Source: Microbulbifer donghaiensis
Lineage (GTDB): Bacteria > Pseudomonadota > Gammaproteobacteria > Pseudomonadales > Cellvibrionaceae
Length of the DNA: 64,000 nucleotides
Direction: 5' to 3'
NCBI RefSeq assembly: GCF_900129095.1
Contig: NZ_FQVA01000001.1
Coordinates: 186,001-250,000, forward strand
Shown: piece by piece, positions 8,810-18,900 of the stretch
How the letters are laid out: the number at the start of each line of letters is the position of its first letter
How positions within the stretch are numbered: position 1 is the stretch's first letter
Program-made: the position numbers and the translations under genes
Notes under the pieces: model-generated
What the model was told of the DNA's origin: nothing
The model's input: only the letters and a program-made list of their open reading frames with translations
The model's database searches: none

Positions 8810-10287
8810 GCCATCTTCCGATACTGCAGGTCATTCTGCCGCTGGTTGCAGCACCGTCCTGTCTGCTTATTCGCAGGGCCACGCTAGTGTGGCTGTTTAC
8901 GCTGGGCGTCAGCCTGGCGGCGCTCGCCGTCAGTGTCTTGCTGTTGCAGCAGGTCTACTCTACGGGTCCAATCAGTTACGCCCTCGGCGGCTGGGATGCA
9001 CCCTGGGGCATCGAGTACCGCATAGACTTGCTGAATGCCTGGGTATTGCTGATCGTGTCCGGCCTCAGTGCGGCCGTCATCGCCGCGGCGCGGAGCAGTA
9101 TCGCACGAGAACTGGCCGCCGGCCGGCAGATACTCTTCTACACCCTCTACCTGCTGTGCTTCGCAGGGCTGCTGGGGATCGTTGCCACCGGTGACGTCTT
9201 CAACGTGTTCGTGTTTCTGGAGATCTCGTCGCTGGCCAGCTACGCACTGCTCGCCCTGGGCCGTGACCGCCGCGCGCTGTGGGCGTCTTTCCAGTACCTG
9301 ATCATGGGCACCATCGGCGCGACTTTTATCCTGATCGGGATCGGTTTTCTGTACATGATGACCGGTACCCTGAACATGGCCGACCTGGCGGCGCGCCTGC
9401 CGGCGCTGGGCGGTAGTACCACGGTACTCGCCGCTTTCGCGTTTATTTTCGTCGGCATCTGTCTGAAGCTCGCACTGTTTCCGCTGCACCTGTGGCTGCC
9501 GAACGCCTACAGTTATGCGCCGTCAATCGTTACCGCGTTTCTCGCTGCTACCGCCACCAAGGTGGCGCTCTACCTGCTGTTGCGCTTTACCGTCACTGTA
9601 TTCGGGGTGGAGTTCGCCCTCGCCAGTCTGCCGCTGGAGCTGCTGTTGATCGGTCTGGGACTCGCGGGCGTGTTCGCAGCGTCCGCAGTGGCGATCTACC
9701 AGACGGATATCAAGCGCATGTTCGCCTATTCGAGTGTCGCGCAGGTCGGCTACATGGTGGTGGGTATCGGTATCGGCACCGCGACGGCGCTGCAGGCGAC
9801 GCTGTTGCACCTGTTCAATCACGCGTTGATGAAGGGCGGGCTATTCCTGGCGCTGGCGGGGCTGGTCTATCAGGTCGGCGGCTGCCGCATCGACAGCTTT
9901 CGCGGACTCGGCCGCACCATGCCCTGGACCATGGCGGCCATTGCGATCGGCGGTATCAGCCTGATCGGCATGCCGCTGACCGTGGGCTTTGTCAGCAAGT
10001 GGTACCTGGTTACGGCGGCGATCGATGCCGGTTTCTGGTGGGTGGCGATTCTGGTGGTAGTGGGGTCGCTGCTGGCGGTGCTCTATGTCTGGCGGCTGGT
10101 GGAAGCCGGTTACCTGCAGTCGCCACCAGAGGCCCTGGCGATGATCCGCCGCGAGGCACCCCCCGGACTGTTGTTGCCCACCTGGCTGTTGATCGCTGCC
10201 AACCTGTATTTCGGGGTTGATACTCGCCTGCCGGTGGCGGTGACGGCTGCGGCTTCGCAATTCCTGCTTGGAGGCGCTGCACCGTGA
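8803..10287 (+). CDS. mnhD: Mrp antiporter subunit D (MnhD/MrpD, first copy)
   Basis: A 494-residue proton-channel subunit of the NuoL/M/N superfamily with about 14 TM helices. The TM5 glutamate is Glu140 in FVFLEISSLASY, followed by the TM7/TM8 lysine segments ICLKLALFPLHLWLPNAY and TATKVALY, which form the proton path in this family. GTG start overlapping the mrpC stop. Closest in layout to classical MrpD. Together with the two D-like genes downstream it gives the complex three antiporter-like subunits. Confidence 0.92.
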   Translation: MLSHLPILQVILPLVAAPSCLLIRRATLVWLFTLGVSLAALAVSVLLLQQVYSTGPISYALGGWDAPWGIEYRIDLLNAWVLLIVSGLSAAVIAAARSSIARELAAGRQILFYTLYLLCFAGLLGIVATGDVFNVFVFLEISSLASYALLALGRDRRALWASFQYLIMGTIGATFILIGIGFLYMMTGTLNMADLAARLPALGGSTTVLAAFAFIFVGICLKLALFPLHLWLPNAYSYAPSIVTAFLAATATKVALYLLLRFTVTVFGVEFALASLPLELLLIGLGLAGVFAASAVAIYQTDIKRMFAYSSVAQVGYMVVGIGIGTATALQATLLHLFNHALMKGGLFLALAGLVYQVGGCRIDSFRGLGRTMPWTMAAIAIGGISLIGMPLTVGFVSKWYLVTAAIDAGFWWVAILVVVGSLLAVLYVWRLVEAGYLQSPPEALAMIRREAPPGLLLPTWLLIAANLYFGVDTRLPVAVTAAASQFLLGGAAP

Positions 10288-11762
10288 ACGATTCGACTCT
10301 GGTGCAACTGGCACTGTTGATTCCGTTGCTGGCGCTGGCCGGTATCCAGCTGACCGCCCGGAGCGCCAACCTGCGTGAAGCCGTATCGATCATTGCCGGC
10401 ACGGCATTGTTTGCCGTAGTGGCATCGATGTACGGCCCGGTTATCGAAGGAAAGGCAATCGCGGTGCACTGGCTGGAGGTCCTGCCCGGCATGGCATTGG
10501 CGTTTCGCGTCGAGCCGCTGGGGCTGCTGTTCGCGCTGGTGGCAAGCTTCCTGTGGATCGTGACCACCCTGTACGCGATCGGCTATATGCGCGGCCACGG
10601 CGAGGAAAACCAGACGCGCTTTTTCAGCCTGTTTGCGCTGTCGATCGCCGCAGTGATGGGCATCGCGTTTGCGGAAAACCTGTTTACATTATTTGTCTTC
10701 TACGAGCTGCTGACCCTGTGCACCTATCCGCTGGTAACGCACGCCGGGACCGACAAGGCGCGCCAGGGGGGCAGGGTGTACCTCAGCGTGCTGCTCGGCA
10801 CCTCTATCGGCTTTTTCCTGCTGGCAATCATCGCCACCTGGCTGCTCGCCGGCACACTGTCTTTTAAATCCGGTGGGGTGTTTGCGCCCGGCACTTCCGT
10901 GGCACTGCTGTCGGTGCTGTTGGTGCTCTATGTGTTCGGTGTCGGCAAGGCGGCGATCATGCCGTTTCACCGCTGGTTGCCGGCGGCCATGGTGGCACCG
11001 ACACCGGTGAGTGCACTGCTGCATGCGGTGGCGGTGGTCAAGGCCGGGGTCTTTGTGCTGCTGAAAGTCTGCCTGATGATTTTCGGGCTGGAGACATTGC
11101 GGAGCATTCCCGCCACCGAATGGCTGCTGTACCTGGCGGGCGTGTCGATTCTGCTCGCGTCCATTGTCGCGTTGCGCCAGCAGAACCTGAAAAAACGCCT
11201 CGCCTATTCCACGGTCAGCCAGCTCGGCTATATCACCCTGGGTGCGCTGCTCGCGACCAGCGCCGGCGCCACCGGCAGTGCGCTGCATATCGTGATGCAC
11301 GCCTTCGGCAAGATTACGCTGTTCTTCTGCGCGGGCGCGATCCTGGTAGCCGCACACAAGACCGAGATCGGCGAGCTGCGCGGTATCGGCCGGCAGATGC
11401 CGGTCACGATGACCGCCTTCCTGGTGGCCAGCCTGTGCATTATCGGCATTCCGCCGACAGGCGGCACCTGGAGCAAGTGGTACCTGATGCTGGGCACTTT
11501 CGAGGCGCAGCAGTGGTTGTTGATGGCGCTGTTGATGGCGAGTTCGCTGCTCAGTATCGCCTACCTGCTGCCGATTCCGCTGCGCGCTTTTTTCGGCAGC
11601 AATGGTGTGGGCCAGCAACCGCTGGCGGAGCAGGACGAAGCGGTGGCGATACGGGAAGCGCCGCTACTGTCGCTGATTGCACTCGGCATCACCGCCATCG
11701 GCTGTGTCTGTCTGTTGCTGTACCCGGATGTCTTCTATCTGCTGATCAAGGCTGGAATCTAG
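10284..11762 (+). CDS. MrpD-like proton-translocating subunit (second copy)
   Basis: A 492-residue NuoL/M/N-type subunit with about 14 TM helices. The family glutamate is Glu141 in LFVFYELLTLCTYPL; lysines occur in FGVGKAAIMPFHRWLPAAM and AVAVVKAGVFVLLK. GTG start with 4-bp overlap on the previous gene. It may take the place of the N-terminal half of MrpA, which is absent here (inference). Distinct from copies 1 and 3 in sequence, so not a recent duplication. Confidence 0.88.
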   Translation: MNDSTLVQLALLIPLLALAGIQLTARSANLREAVSIIAGTALFAVVASMYGPVIEGKAIAVHWLEVLPGMALAFRVEPLGLLFALVASFLWIVTTLYAIGYMRGHGEENQTRFFSLFALSIAAVMGIAFAENLFTLFVFYELLTLCTYPLVTHAGTDKARQGGRVYLSVLLGTSIGFFLLAIIATWLLAGTLSFKSGGVFAPGTSVALLSVLLVLYVFGVGKAAIMPFHRWLPAAMVAPTPVSALLHAVAVVKAGVFVLLKVCLMIFGLETLRSIPATEWLLYLAGVSILLASIVALRQQNLKKRLAYSTVSQLGYITLGALLATSAGATGSALHIVMHAFGKITLFFCAGAILVAAHKTEIGELRGIGRQMPVTMTAFLVASLCIIGIPPTGGTWSKWYLMLGTFEAQQWLLMALLMASSLLSIAYLLPIPLRAFFGSNGVGQQPLAEQDEAVAIREAPLLSLIALGITAIGCVCLLLYPDVFYLLIKAGI

Positions 11763-11769
11763 AGCGCGT

Positions 11770-12063
11770 ATGAGTGGCGATAAATCGGATTTTTTTGATA
11801 AGCCGGACAACGTCCGCCGGTTGTTGCGAATTTTCTACGGTATCTGCGCGCTGCTGGTGGCGCTGGATTTTGTCGTGCACCGCCATACCGAGTTCCGCTG
11901 GGAGGGGTTGCCGGCGTTCTATCCGCTGTACGGCTTCGTCGGCTGCGTCCTGCTGGTTATCGTCGCCAAGTGGATGCGCAGATTCCTGATGCGCCCCGAG
12001 GACTACTACGACCGGGCCGAACTCGTAGATAGTGATTCGCAGGGAGGCCGCGGCGATGTTTGA
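11770..12063 (+). CDS. small two-helix membrane protein inside Mrp-like operon
   Basis: A 97-residue protein of unknown family. The N-terminus is hydrophilic and acidic/basic, then TM helices near residues 20-38 and 50-66, then a basic-to-acidic tail with MRPEDYYDRAEL. It lies 7 bp after the second D-like gene and overlaps the third by 8 bp, so it is translated with the complex. It could be an assembly factor or a lineage-specific subunit. No catalytic motif is visible. Confidence 0.75.
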   Translation: MSGDKSDFFDKPDNVRRLLRIFYGICALLVALDFVVHRHTEFRWEGLPAFYPLYGFVGCVLLVIVAKWMRRFLMRPEDYYDRAELVDSDSQGGRGDV

Positions 12064-13762
12064 AGTGGCGCCGTTTATTCCGTTCTTTGTCGCGGCGCTG
12101 ATCGCTTTGTTTGTGCGCGGCTGGCCGCGAGCGCTGTTGATGATCGCCGTGCCGGTGCTGGGGCTCGCGAATCTGTGGCTGCTCGGCCCCGGAAGTTTCG
12201 GCGCCTATTCGGTGCTGGATTTTGATCTGCTGCTGTTCCGCGCCGACCGCCTGAGCCTGCTGTTCGGTTATCTGTTCCATATCGCCGCACTGATTGCCAT
12301 TATCTACTCGCTGCACCTGCGCGACACGATGCAGCAGGTCGCGAGCCTGCTGTATGCCGGCAGCGCGCTGGGCGCAGTCTTTGCCGGCGACCTGCTGACG
12401 CTGTTCATCTTCTGGGAACTGCTGGCCTTGACGTCGGTATTTCTGGTCTGGGCGCGTCGCACCGGCCGCGCCTATTTGGCGGGGCTGCGCTATTTCACGC
12501 TGCAGATATTGTCCGGATTGTTGTTACTGGGCGGTATTATCTTTTACGCGCAGACGCAGGGTTCGCTGGAGTTCGGACACATTGGGCTGGGGCAGGGCGC
12601 CCAGGCTTCGATGGGGCAGTGGATGATCTTCCTCGCCTTCGGTATCAAGTGCGCCTTCCCGTTCTTCCACAACTGGCTGACCGACGCCTACCCGGAATCG
12701 ACACCCACCGGCACCGTATTCCTGAGCGCGTTCACCACCAAGGTCGCCGTTTACGCGCTGGCGCGCGCCTATCCGGGTACCGAGTTACTGGTCTACATCG
12801 GCGCGACCATGGCCTGTTTCCCGATCTTCTATGCGGTGATCGAAAACGACCTGCGCCGCGTGCTGGCCTACAGCCTGATCAACCAGCTCGGATTTATGGT
12901 GGTGGGGATTGGTATCGGCACCTCGCTGGCGATCAACGGTGCCGTGGCGCACGCGTTCAACGACGTGATCTTCAAGGGGCTGCTGTTTATGTCCATGGGC
13001 GCGGTGCTGCAGATGACCGGGCGCATCAACGGTTCAGAGCTGGGCGGCCTCTACAAGACGATGCCGAAGACCACCGTGCTGTGCATTATCGGCGCCGCCT
13101 CGATCTCCGCCTTCCCGCTGTTCAGCGGTTTCGTCAGCAAGTCGATGATCATGAGCGCGGCGATCAAAAACGGCCACGACTGGGTGTGGCTGATCCTGCT
13201 GTTTGCCTCGGCCGGTGTATTCCATCACGCGGGCATCAAGATCCCTTACTTCGCCTTCTTCGCTCACGATTCTGGTCTTCGCGCTAAGGAGCCGCCGACC
13301 AATATGCTGGTGGCCATGAGTATCGCCGCAGCGCTGTGTCTGGCCGTGGGGATATACCCGCAGGCACTGTACCGCCTGCTGCCATTTGAGATGGCGTATT
13401 CGCCCTATGACATCACCCACGTACTGACGCAGCTGCAGCTGCTGTTCTTCTCGGCGCTGGCGTTCGTCTGGCTGAATCTGCGGCGGCTCTACCCGCCGGA
13501 GTTGCCCTCGGTCAACCTGGATGCCGAGTGGCTCTACCGGCGATTGCTGCCGACAGCCGCACGCGGCTTTGTCACGGGCGTTTTCCGCCTGGATGAGAGG
13601 CTGCGCAAGAGCGCGTTGCGTATGATCGAGCGGCTGTTAACAGCAATGACCAGCCACTATAAGCCGGACGGGGTCATGGCGCGCAGCTGGTTGACCGGCA
13701 GTATGGTGGCAGGCGTCGTGCTGGTACTGGGCGTATATCTATTGCTTGGTTTCAGCCGTTAG
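12056..13762 (+). CDS. MrpD-like proton-translocating subunit (third copy)
   Basis: A 568-residue NuoL/M/N-type subunit. The ATG at 12056 follows a GGGAGG ribosome site; an upstream in-frame codon at 12032 is less likely. TM glutamate Glu121 (LFIFWELLALTSVF), lysine-bearing GIKCAFPFFHNWLTDAYP and FTTKVAVYALAR, then AYSLINQLGFMVVGIGIG. About 100 extra C-terminal residues carry a soluble stretch (residues 470-545) and a final TM helix, as in longer D-like subunits. Last gene of the operon; the stop is 17 bp from the convergent TetR gene, with only a 5-bp hairpin between. Confidence 0.9.
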   Translation: MFEVAPFIPFFVAALIALFVRGWPRALLMIAVPVLGLANLWLLGPGSFGAYSVLDFDLLLFRADRLSLLFGYLFHIAALIAIIYSLHLRDTMQQVASLLYAGSALGAVFAGDLLTLFIFWELLALTSVFLVWARRTGRAYLAGLRYFTLQILSGLLLLGGIIFYAQTQGSLEFGHIGLGQGAQASMGQWMIFLAFGIKCAFPFFHNWLTDAYPESTPTGTVFLSAFTTKVAVYALARAYPGTELLVYIGATMACFPIFYAVIENDLRRVLAYSLINQLGFMVVGIGIGTSLAINGAVAHAFNDVIFKGLLFMSMGAVLQMTGRINGSELGGLYKTMPKTTVLCIIGAASISAFPLFSGFVSKSMIMSAAIKNGHDWVWLILLFASAGVFHHAGIKIPYFAFFAHDSGLRAKEPPTNMLVAMSIAAALCLAVGIYPQALYRLLPFEMAYSPYDITHVLTQLQLLFFSALAFVWLNLRRLYPPELPSVNLDAEWLYRRLLPTAARGFVTGVFRLDERLRKSALRMIERLLTAMTSHYKPDGVMARSWLTGSMVAGVVLVLGVYLLLGFSR

Positions 13763-13779
13763 TCTCGGAAAGCCGAGTA

Positions 13780-14436
13780 TCAATGGAGCGCGACCGCGCT
13801 GTATTCGTGCCGCAAGGTCGCAGAGAAGCGCACCATATCGATCAGCGAATCGATATAGCGTTCGCCCAGTTCCGCCAGGTCACCGACTTGCGGATCGAGC
13901 AGCCATTCCTGCAGTAAACCGATCAGTGAGCCGTGCAGCATCGGCACCGCCACGCCGATGTTGAGATCCGCGGGCAGCTGCCCCTGCGCTACGGCGGCGC
14001 AGACCAACTCGCGCATCCGCTCAATACCTTCCGCTCGCCCCTGCATCATGCGCTGCTGAATCTCACCGCTCTCGGTGACCAGCTCGCAGCGATGAAAGAT
14101 GATTTCCAGGATCAGCTGCCACTCGCGGTTGCAGGCGACTTCCTCGAACAGCCACAGCCAGCGCGTGCGCAACAAGCCCAGCGGATCCCTCTTCAGCTCT
14201 TCGCCGGCGGATTCACACAGCTTTTCACCGGGCAGTTTGATGCGCTCTGCCAATGTGTTGAGCAGGTCCGCCTTGTTGCGGAAATGGCCGTAGACGGCAC
14301 CGCGAGTGACGCCGGCGAGTTCGGCAACTTCGGTGAGGGAAGGGCGGGCGACACCGTGCTTGTGGAAGACGGTGATGGCGGCGTCGAGGATGCGCTCGCG
14401 CGTTTCCTGGGCTTCCTCTTTTCTGCGTTTGGCCAT
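13780..14436 (-). CDS. TetR/AcrR-family repressor of the adjacent RND pump
   Basis: A 218-residue regulator with an N-terminal TetR helix-turn-helix (residues 12-58: RILDAAITVFHKHGV ... LAGVTRGAVYGHFRNKADLL), the pattern of AcrR/TtgR/MexL-like pump repressors, and an all-helical ligand domain. The ATG at 14434-14436 starts MAKRRKEEAQETRE; the longer upstream frame lacks family similarity. It is divergent from the acrAB-like genes. Two palindromes at 14612-14654 in the shared gap are the likely operators. Confidence 0.92.
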   Translation of the reverse strand: MAKRRKEEAQETRERILDAAITVFHKHGVARPSLTEVAELAGVTRGAVYGHFRNKADLLNTLAERIKLPGEKLCESAGEELKRDPLGLLRTRWLWLFEEVACNREWQLILEIIFHRCELVTESGEIQQRMMQGRAEGIERMRELVCAAVAQGQLPADLNIGVAVPMLHGSLIGLLQEWLLDPQVGDLAELGERYIDSLIDMVRFSATLRHEYSAVALH

Positions 14437-14611
14437 GGATCGGGGTACTGCCGTTAAAAAGTCACAAATTTCATTTGAGCCCACATGGCGTGCAATTGAA
14501 CGCAGTTCGATTGATCTGTGTCGATTTGCTGCGGTTAATGGCGACCACTTAGAGGCGGCCGGTCTTCGCGATGCCACCCCGGTGCCCGGGCTGGCCGGCA
14601 GTTTAATTCAT

Positions 14612-14625
14612 ATTCATGCATGAAT
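14612..14625. promoter_or_regulatory. candidate TetR operator 1
   Basis: Perfect 14-bp palindrome ATTCATGCATGAAT in the tetR/RND gap, upstream of the predicted -35 element. A near copy lies 29 bp downstream (start to start), roughly three helical turns, which suits two repressor dimers on one DNA face. Confidence 0.6.
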
Positions 14626-14631
14626 GAATAC

Positions 14632-14660
14632 TTGATATGCATTCGTGCATGAACATAAAA
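14632..14660 (+). promoter_or_regulatory. candidate promoter of the RND pump operon
   Basis: A -35 TTGATA at 14632-14637 and a weak -10 CATAAA/ATAAAA at 14654-14660 with 16-17 bp spacing. The spacer is almost wholly occupied by operator 2, so repressor binding would block polymerase. The adaptor ATG is about 90 bp downstream. Confidence 0.45.
14641..14654. promoter_or_regulatory. candidate TetR operator 2 within promoter spacer
   Basis: ATTCGTGCATGAAC, a near-palindromic copy of operator 1 (two differences), placed between the -35 and -10 hexamers of the predicted pump promoter. Confidence 0.55.
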
Positions 14661-14752
14661 TGCCACGCTTCGACAGGACTAACCTGTCTGATCGCACAAT
14701 TGATCCTATTTTTGCGGCAGCGCCCGGAAGGCGCGCCGTTATCGAGGTAGTA

Positions 14753-15955
14753 ATGCTGAACAAGAAAGCGCTCGTCAGTCTGTTTATCGCATCTGCGCTG
14801 CTCACCGCCTGTGGCGAAAAGTCCGCGGCGCCGCAACAGATGGCGCCACAGGTCACGGTGGTCACGCTGAAGACCGAGCCGGTGACATTGACCCGGGAAC
14901 TGCCCGGTCGCACCGCGCCCTACAAGGTGGCCGAGGTCCGGCCGCAGGTGAACGGTATTGTGAAGCAGCAACTGTTCCGTGAGGGCGGCCTGGTCGATGC
15001 CAACCAGCCGCTGTATCAGCTGGACGACGCCACCTACCGTGCCGATGTCGACAGTGCCAAGGCCAGCCTGCAAAGGGCCGAGGCCGCCGCAAATGTGGCG
15101 CGCCTGAATGCCGCCCGCACCGCAGATCTGGTCAAGACAGGGGCGGTCAGCAAGCAGGAAAACGACACCGCCCAGGCGGGTCTGCAGCAGGCACGCGCGG
15201 ATGTCGCCGCGGCCCGGGCCGCGCTGCAGCGCGCGCAGATTCAGCTGGACTATGCCCGCATCACGGCGCCGATCGGCGGTCGTATCGGCAAGTCGGCCGT
15301 GACTCAGGGTGCGCTGGTGACCGCGAACCAGTCTTCCGCGCTGGCCACGGTGCAGCAGCTTGATCCGATCTATGTCGACCTGACGCAATCTACCGCCGAA
15401 ATCCTGCGGCTGCGCAAGGCATTGGATGCCGGCACCCTCGAGCAGACCGGCGATCTGCCGGTCACCATTCTGCTGGAGGACGGCACTGTCTATGAGCGTC
15501 GGGGCAAACTGGAATTTGCCGAGGCCAGCGTCGATCCGACCACGGGCAGCGTGCTGCTGCGCGTAGTGGTGCCGAATCCGGACAATATGCTACTGCCGGG
15601 CATGTATGTACGCGCGGAGATCGGTCGCGGTATCCGCGAAAATGCGATTCTGGTGCCACAGCAGGGCATTGCCCGCGATCCCAAAGGCAGCACCTCGGCA
15701 ATGGTGGTGACCGATGAGGGCGTCGTGGCCCAGCGCTCGGTGCAGGTGAGCCGCACCATCGGCAGCAAGTGGCTGGTCGAAGAGGGTCTCCAGGCCGGGG
15801 ATCGGGTCGTGATCGCCGGCCTGCAAAAAATACGCCCGGGCGCGCCGGTACAGGCGGCCGAAGCGGAAGCCGAACCGGTACCGGTAACTGGTGAAAACGC
15901 GGCCAGCAAAGCAGAAGCCGCAGAAGTAAAAGCGCCTGCCGCGCACGAGTCGTAA
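14753..15955 (+). CDS. AcrA/MexA-type RND adaptor lipoprotein
   Basis: A 400-residue membrane-fusion protein of the hydrophobe/amphiphile efflux class. The ATG at 14753 follows GAGGT; the signal peptide ends in lipobox LLTAC, giving acylated Cys20. The lipoyl half-motifs flank a coiled-coil hairpin (about residues 95-160, Ala-rich, TADLVKTGAVSKQENDTA), then LDYARITAPIGGRIGKS and the beta-barrel/MPD region ending PGAPVQ. The Ala/Glu-rich C-terminal tail is longer than usual. It precedes the pump by 12 bp and is controlled by the divergent TetR gene. No outer-membrane factor gene follows. Confidence 0.93.
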   Translation: MLNKKALVSLFIASALLTACGEKSAAPQQMAPQVTVVTLKTEPVTLTRELPGRTAPYKVAEVRPQVNGIVKQQLFREGGLVDANQPLYQLDDATYRADVDSAKASLQRAEAAANVARLNAARTADLVKTGAVSKQENDTAQAGLQQARADVAAARAALQRAQIQLDYARITAPIGGRIGKSAVTQGALVTANQSSALATVQQLDPIYVDLTQSTAEILRLRKALDAGTLEQTGDLPVTILLEDGTVYERRGKLEFAEASVDPTTGSVLLRVVVPNPDNMLLPGMYVRAEIGRGIRENAILVPQQGIARDPKGSTSAMVVTDEGVVAQRSVQVSRTIGSKWLVEEGLQAGDRVVIAGLQKIRPGAPVQAAEAEAEPVPVTGENAASKAEAAEVKAPAAHES

Positions 15956-15967
15956 GGGAGTTCGGCA

Positions 15968-18900
15968 ATGGCAAGTTTCTTTATCAACCGCCCGATTTTT
16001 GCCTGGGTGCTGGCGATCATCACCATGCTCGGTGGTGGTATGGCGATCACCCAGCTGGCGGTGGAGCGCTATCCGAATATTGCGCCGCCGGCGGTAAATA
16101 TCTCCGCCAACTATCCCGGTGCGTCCGCCAAGGTGGTGGAGGATTCGGTGACGCAGATCATCGAGCAGAGCATGAAGGGCCTGGACGGCCTGCTGTATAT
16201 GTCTGCCACCAGCGAGTCGACCGGCAGCGCCTCGATCAGCCTCACTTTCGAGAACGGTACCGATCCGGATACCGCGCAGGTGCAGGTACAGAACAAGCTG
16301 CAGCTGGCGATGCCGCTGCTGCCGCAGGAGGTACAGCGCCAGGGTGTGAACGTCAGCAAGTCCCGCAGCGGCTTCCTGATGGTGGCCGGCTTCGTGTCCG
16401 AAGACGGCAGCATGAGCCGCAACGACATTGCCGATTACATCAATTCGACGCTGGTGGACCCGATCAGCCGCGTGCCCGGCGTCGGCAGCCTGCAGGTATT
16501 CGGTTCCAAATACGCGATGCGTATCTGGCTCGATCCGAACAAGCTGGAAACCTACAAGCTGACGCCGAGCGATGTGACCGCGGCGGTGCGCGCGCAAAAC
16601 GCGCAGGTGGCGGTCGGCAGTCTCGGCGGTGCGCCGGCGGTGCCGGGCCAGCAGCTCAATGCGGCCATCACCTCGCAGGAGCGCCTGCAGACGCCGGAGC
16701 AGTTTCGCGACATCGTCATCCGCGCCAACGAAGACGGCTCGGTGCTGCGTCTCGGTGATATAGCCCGAGTAGAGTTGGGTGCGGAAAATTACGAGTTTAT
16801 TTCCCGCTACAACCGCCAGCCGGCCACCGGTATTGCCATCAGTCTGGCCACCGGTGCCAACGCGCTGGAAACCGCGGCCGCGGTGAAGGCGAAGCTGAAG
16901 GAGCTTGAGGAGTTCTTCCCGGTGGGCCTGAAGGCGGTTGTGCCCTTCGATACCACGCCGTTTGTCGAGGTGTCGATCAAGGGGGTAATCCAGACCCTGG
17001 TCGAGGCGGTGATCCTGGTATTCCTGGTGATGTACCTGTTCCTGCAGAACTTCCGCGCGACGCTGATCCCGACGATTGCCGTGCCGGTGGTGCTGCTCGG
17101 CACCTTTGGCGTGCTGGCCGCGCTCGGTTTCTCCATCAACATGCTGACGATGTTTGCGATGGTGCTCGCGATCGGCCTGTTGGTGGACGACGCCATCGTC
17201 GTGGTGGAGAACGTCGAGCGGGTCATGAGCGAAGAGGGCCTGTCGCCGAAGGAAGCCACAAAAAAATCCATGAAGCAGATTACCGGCGCGCTGGTCGGAA
17301 TCGGCGTGGTGCTGTCGGCGGTCTTCGTGCCGATGGCGTTTATGAGCGGTGCCACCGGGGTTATTTACCGGCAGTTCTCCGCCACGATTGTCGCCGCCAT
17401 GGCGCTGTCGGTACTGGTGGCAATCGTACTGACCCCGGCGCTGTGCGCGACGCTTCTGAAGCCGCTGAAGAAAGGCGAACACCACGGCCAGAAGGGATTC
17501 TTCGGCTGGTTTAACCGCAACTTCGAGCGCGGCAGCAACAAGTATCAGGGCGGTGTGCGTGGCATTCTCGCCCGCGGTGGCCGTTTTATGGCGGTCTTTG
17601 TCGGCCTGTCGCTGGTGATGGCGCTGTTGTTTGTACGCCTGCCCAGCTCCTTCCTGCCGCAGGAAGACCAGGGTGTGCTGTTCTCGATGATCCAGGCTCC
17701 GGTTGGTGCGACCCAGGAGCGCACCATGGAATCTATCTACAAGGTCGAGGACCATTTCCTGAACAATGAGCAGGACACCGTGGAATCGGTATTCTCGGTG
17801 CAGGGCTTCAGCTTTGCCGGCAGCGGCCAGAACAACGGCATCGCCTTTATCAAGCTGAAGGACTGGGGCGAGCGCGAAGAGGCGTCCGAGGGCGCTGGCC
17901 CTGTCGCCATGCGCGGCATGGGGGCGCTGATGCAGATCAAGGATGCGATCGCCTACGCCTTCTCGCCGCCGGCACTGCCGGAGCTGGGCACTTCAGGCGG
18001 TTTCAACTTCTACGTGAAAGACAATGCCAACCTCGGCCACGAAGCGCTGACCGCGGCGCGCAACCAGTTCCTCGGCATGGCCGGGCAGAGCCCGTTGTTG
18101 GCCAACGTGCGCCCCAACGGCCAGGAAGACACGCCGCAATTCCGCGTGAATATCGATACCGCCAAGGCCACTTCGCTGGGCCTGTCGATTGCCGATATCA
18201 ACGCGACCCTGAGCGCGGCCTGGGGTGGTTCCTATATCGATGACTTTATCGATCGCGGCCGTATCAAGCGCGTCTACATGCAGTCCGATGCGCCTTTCCG
18301 CATGGTGCCGGAAGACTTCCAGCGCTGGTCGGTGCGCAACGGCAAGGGCGAAATGGTGCCGCTGTCCTCCTTCGCCAGCTTCGGCTGGGAATACGGCTCG
18401 CCGCGGCTGGAGCGCTACAACGGCGTGCCGGCGATGCAGGTCAATGGCGAGGCCGCGCCGGGCATCAGTTCCGGTGAGGCCATGGCGGAAGTGGAAAAGC
18501 TGGTGGCACAGCTGCCCGCCGGTATCGGCATGGAGTGGAGCGGTCTGTCGTATCAAGAGCGCGCGGCCGGCGCACAGACACCGCTGCTGTATACGCTGTC
18601 GCTGCTGATTGTGTTCCTGTGTCTGGCCGCACTGTATGAGAGCTGGACGGTGCCGACCGCGGTACTGCTGATGGCGCCGCTGGGTATTCTCGGCGCGGTG
18701 CTGGCGAACACGATGCGCGGCATGGAACGGGATATCTACTTCCAGGTGGCCATGCTCACTACTGTGGGCCTGACCAGCAAGAACGCGATTCTGATTGTCG
18801 AGTTCGCCAAGCAGAACCTGGAGAGCGGCATGGAGCTGATCGATGCCACCATGCGCGCCGTGCGCGATCGCCTGCGGCCGATCCTGATGACCTCACTGGC

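Larger units (their letters stand above)
14437..14752. other. divergent regulatory gap between tetR and the RND pump operon
   Basis: A 316-bp gap without a credible gene. It holds two ATTCnTGCATGAAn palindromes and a sigma70-like promoter close to the pump operon. The left 150 bp show no further clear element apart from the presumed tetR promoter. Confidence 0.6.

Noticed and set aside
13764-13777. CTCGG-N4-CCGAG hairpin between the Mrp-like operon and tetR as a terminator
   Set aside because: Only a 5-bp stem with no T-run on either strand.
15590-17755. 721-codon open frame on the minus strand inside the RND pump gene
   Set aside because: His/Gln/Arg-rich composition and lack of any motif mark it as the antisense of a GC-rich gene; the plus-strand pump is intact across it.
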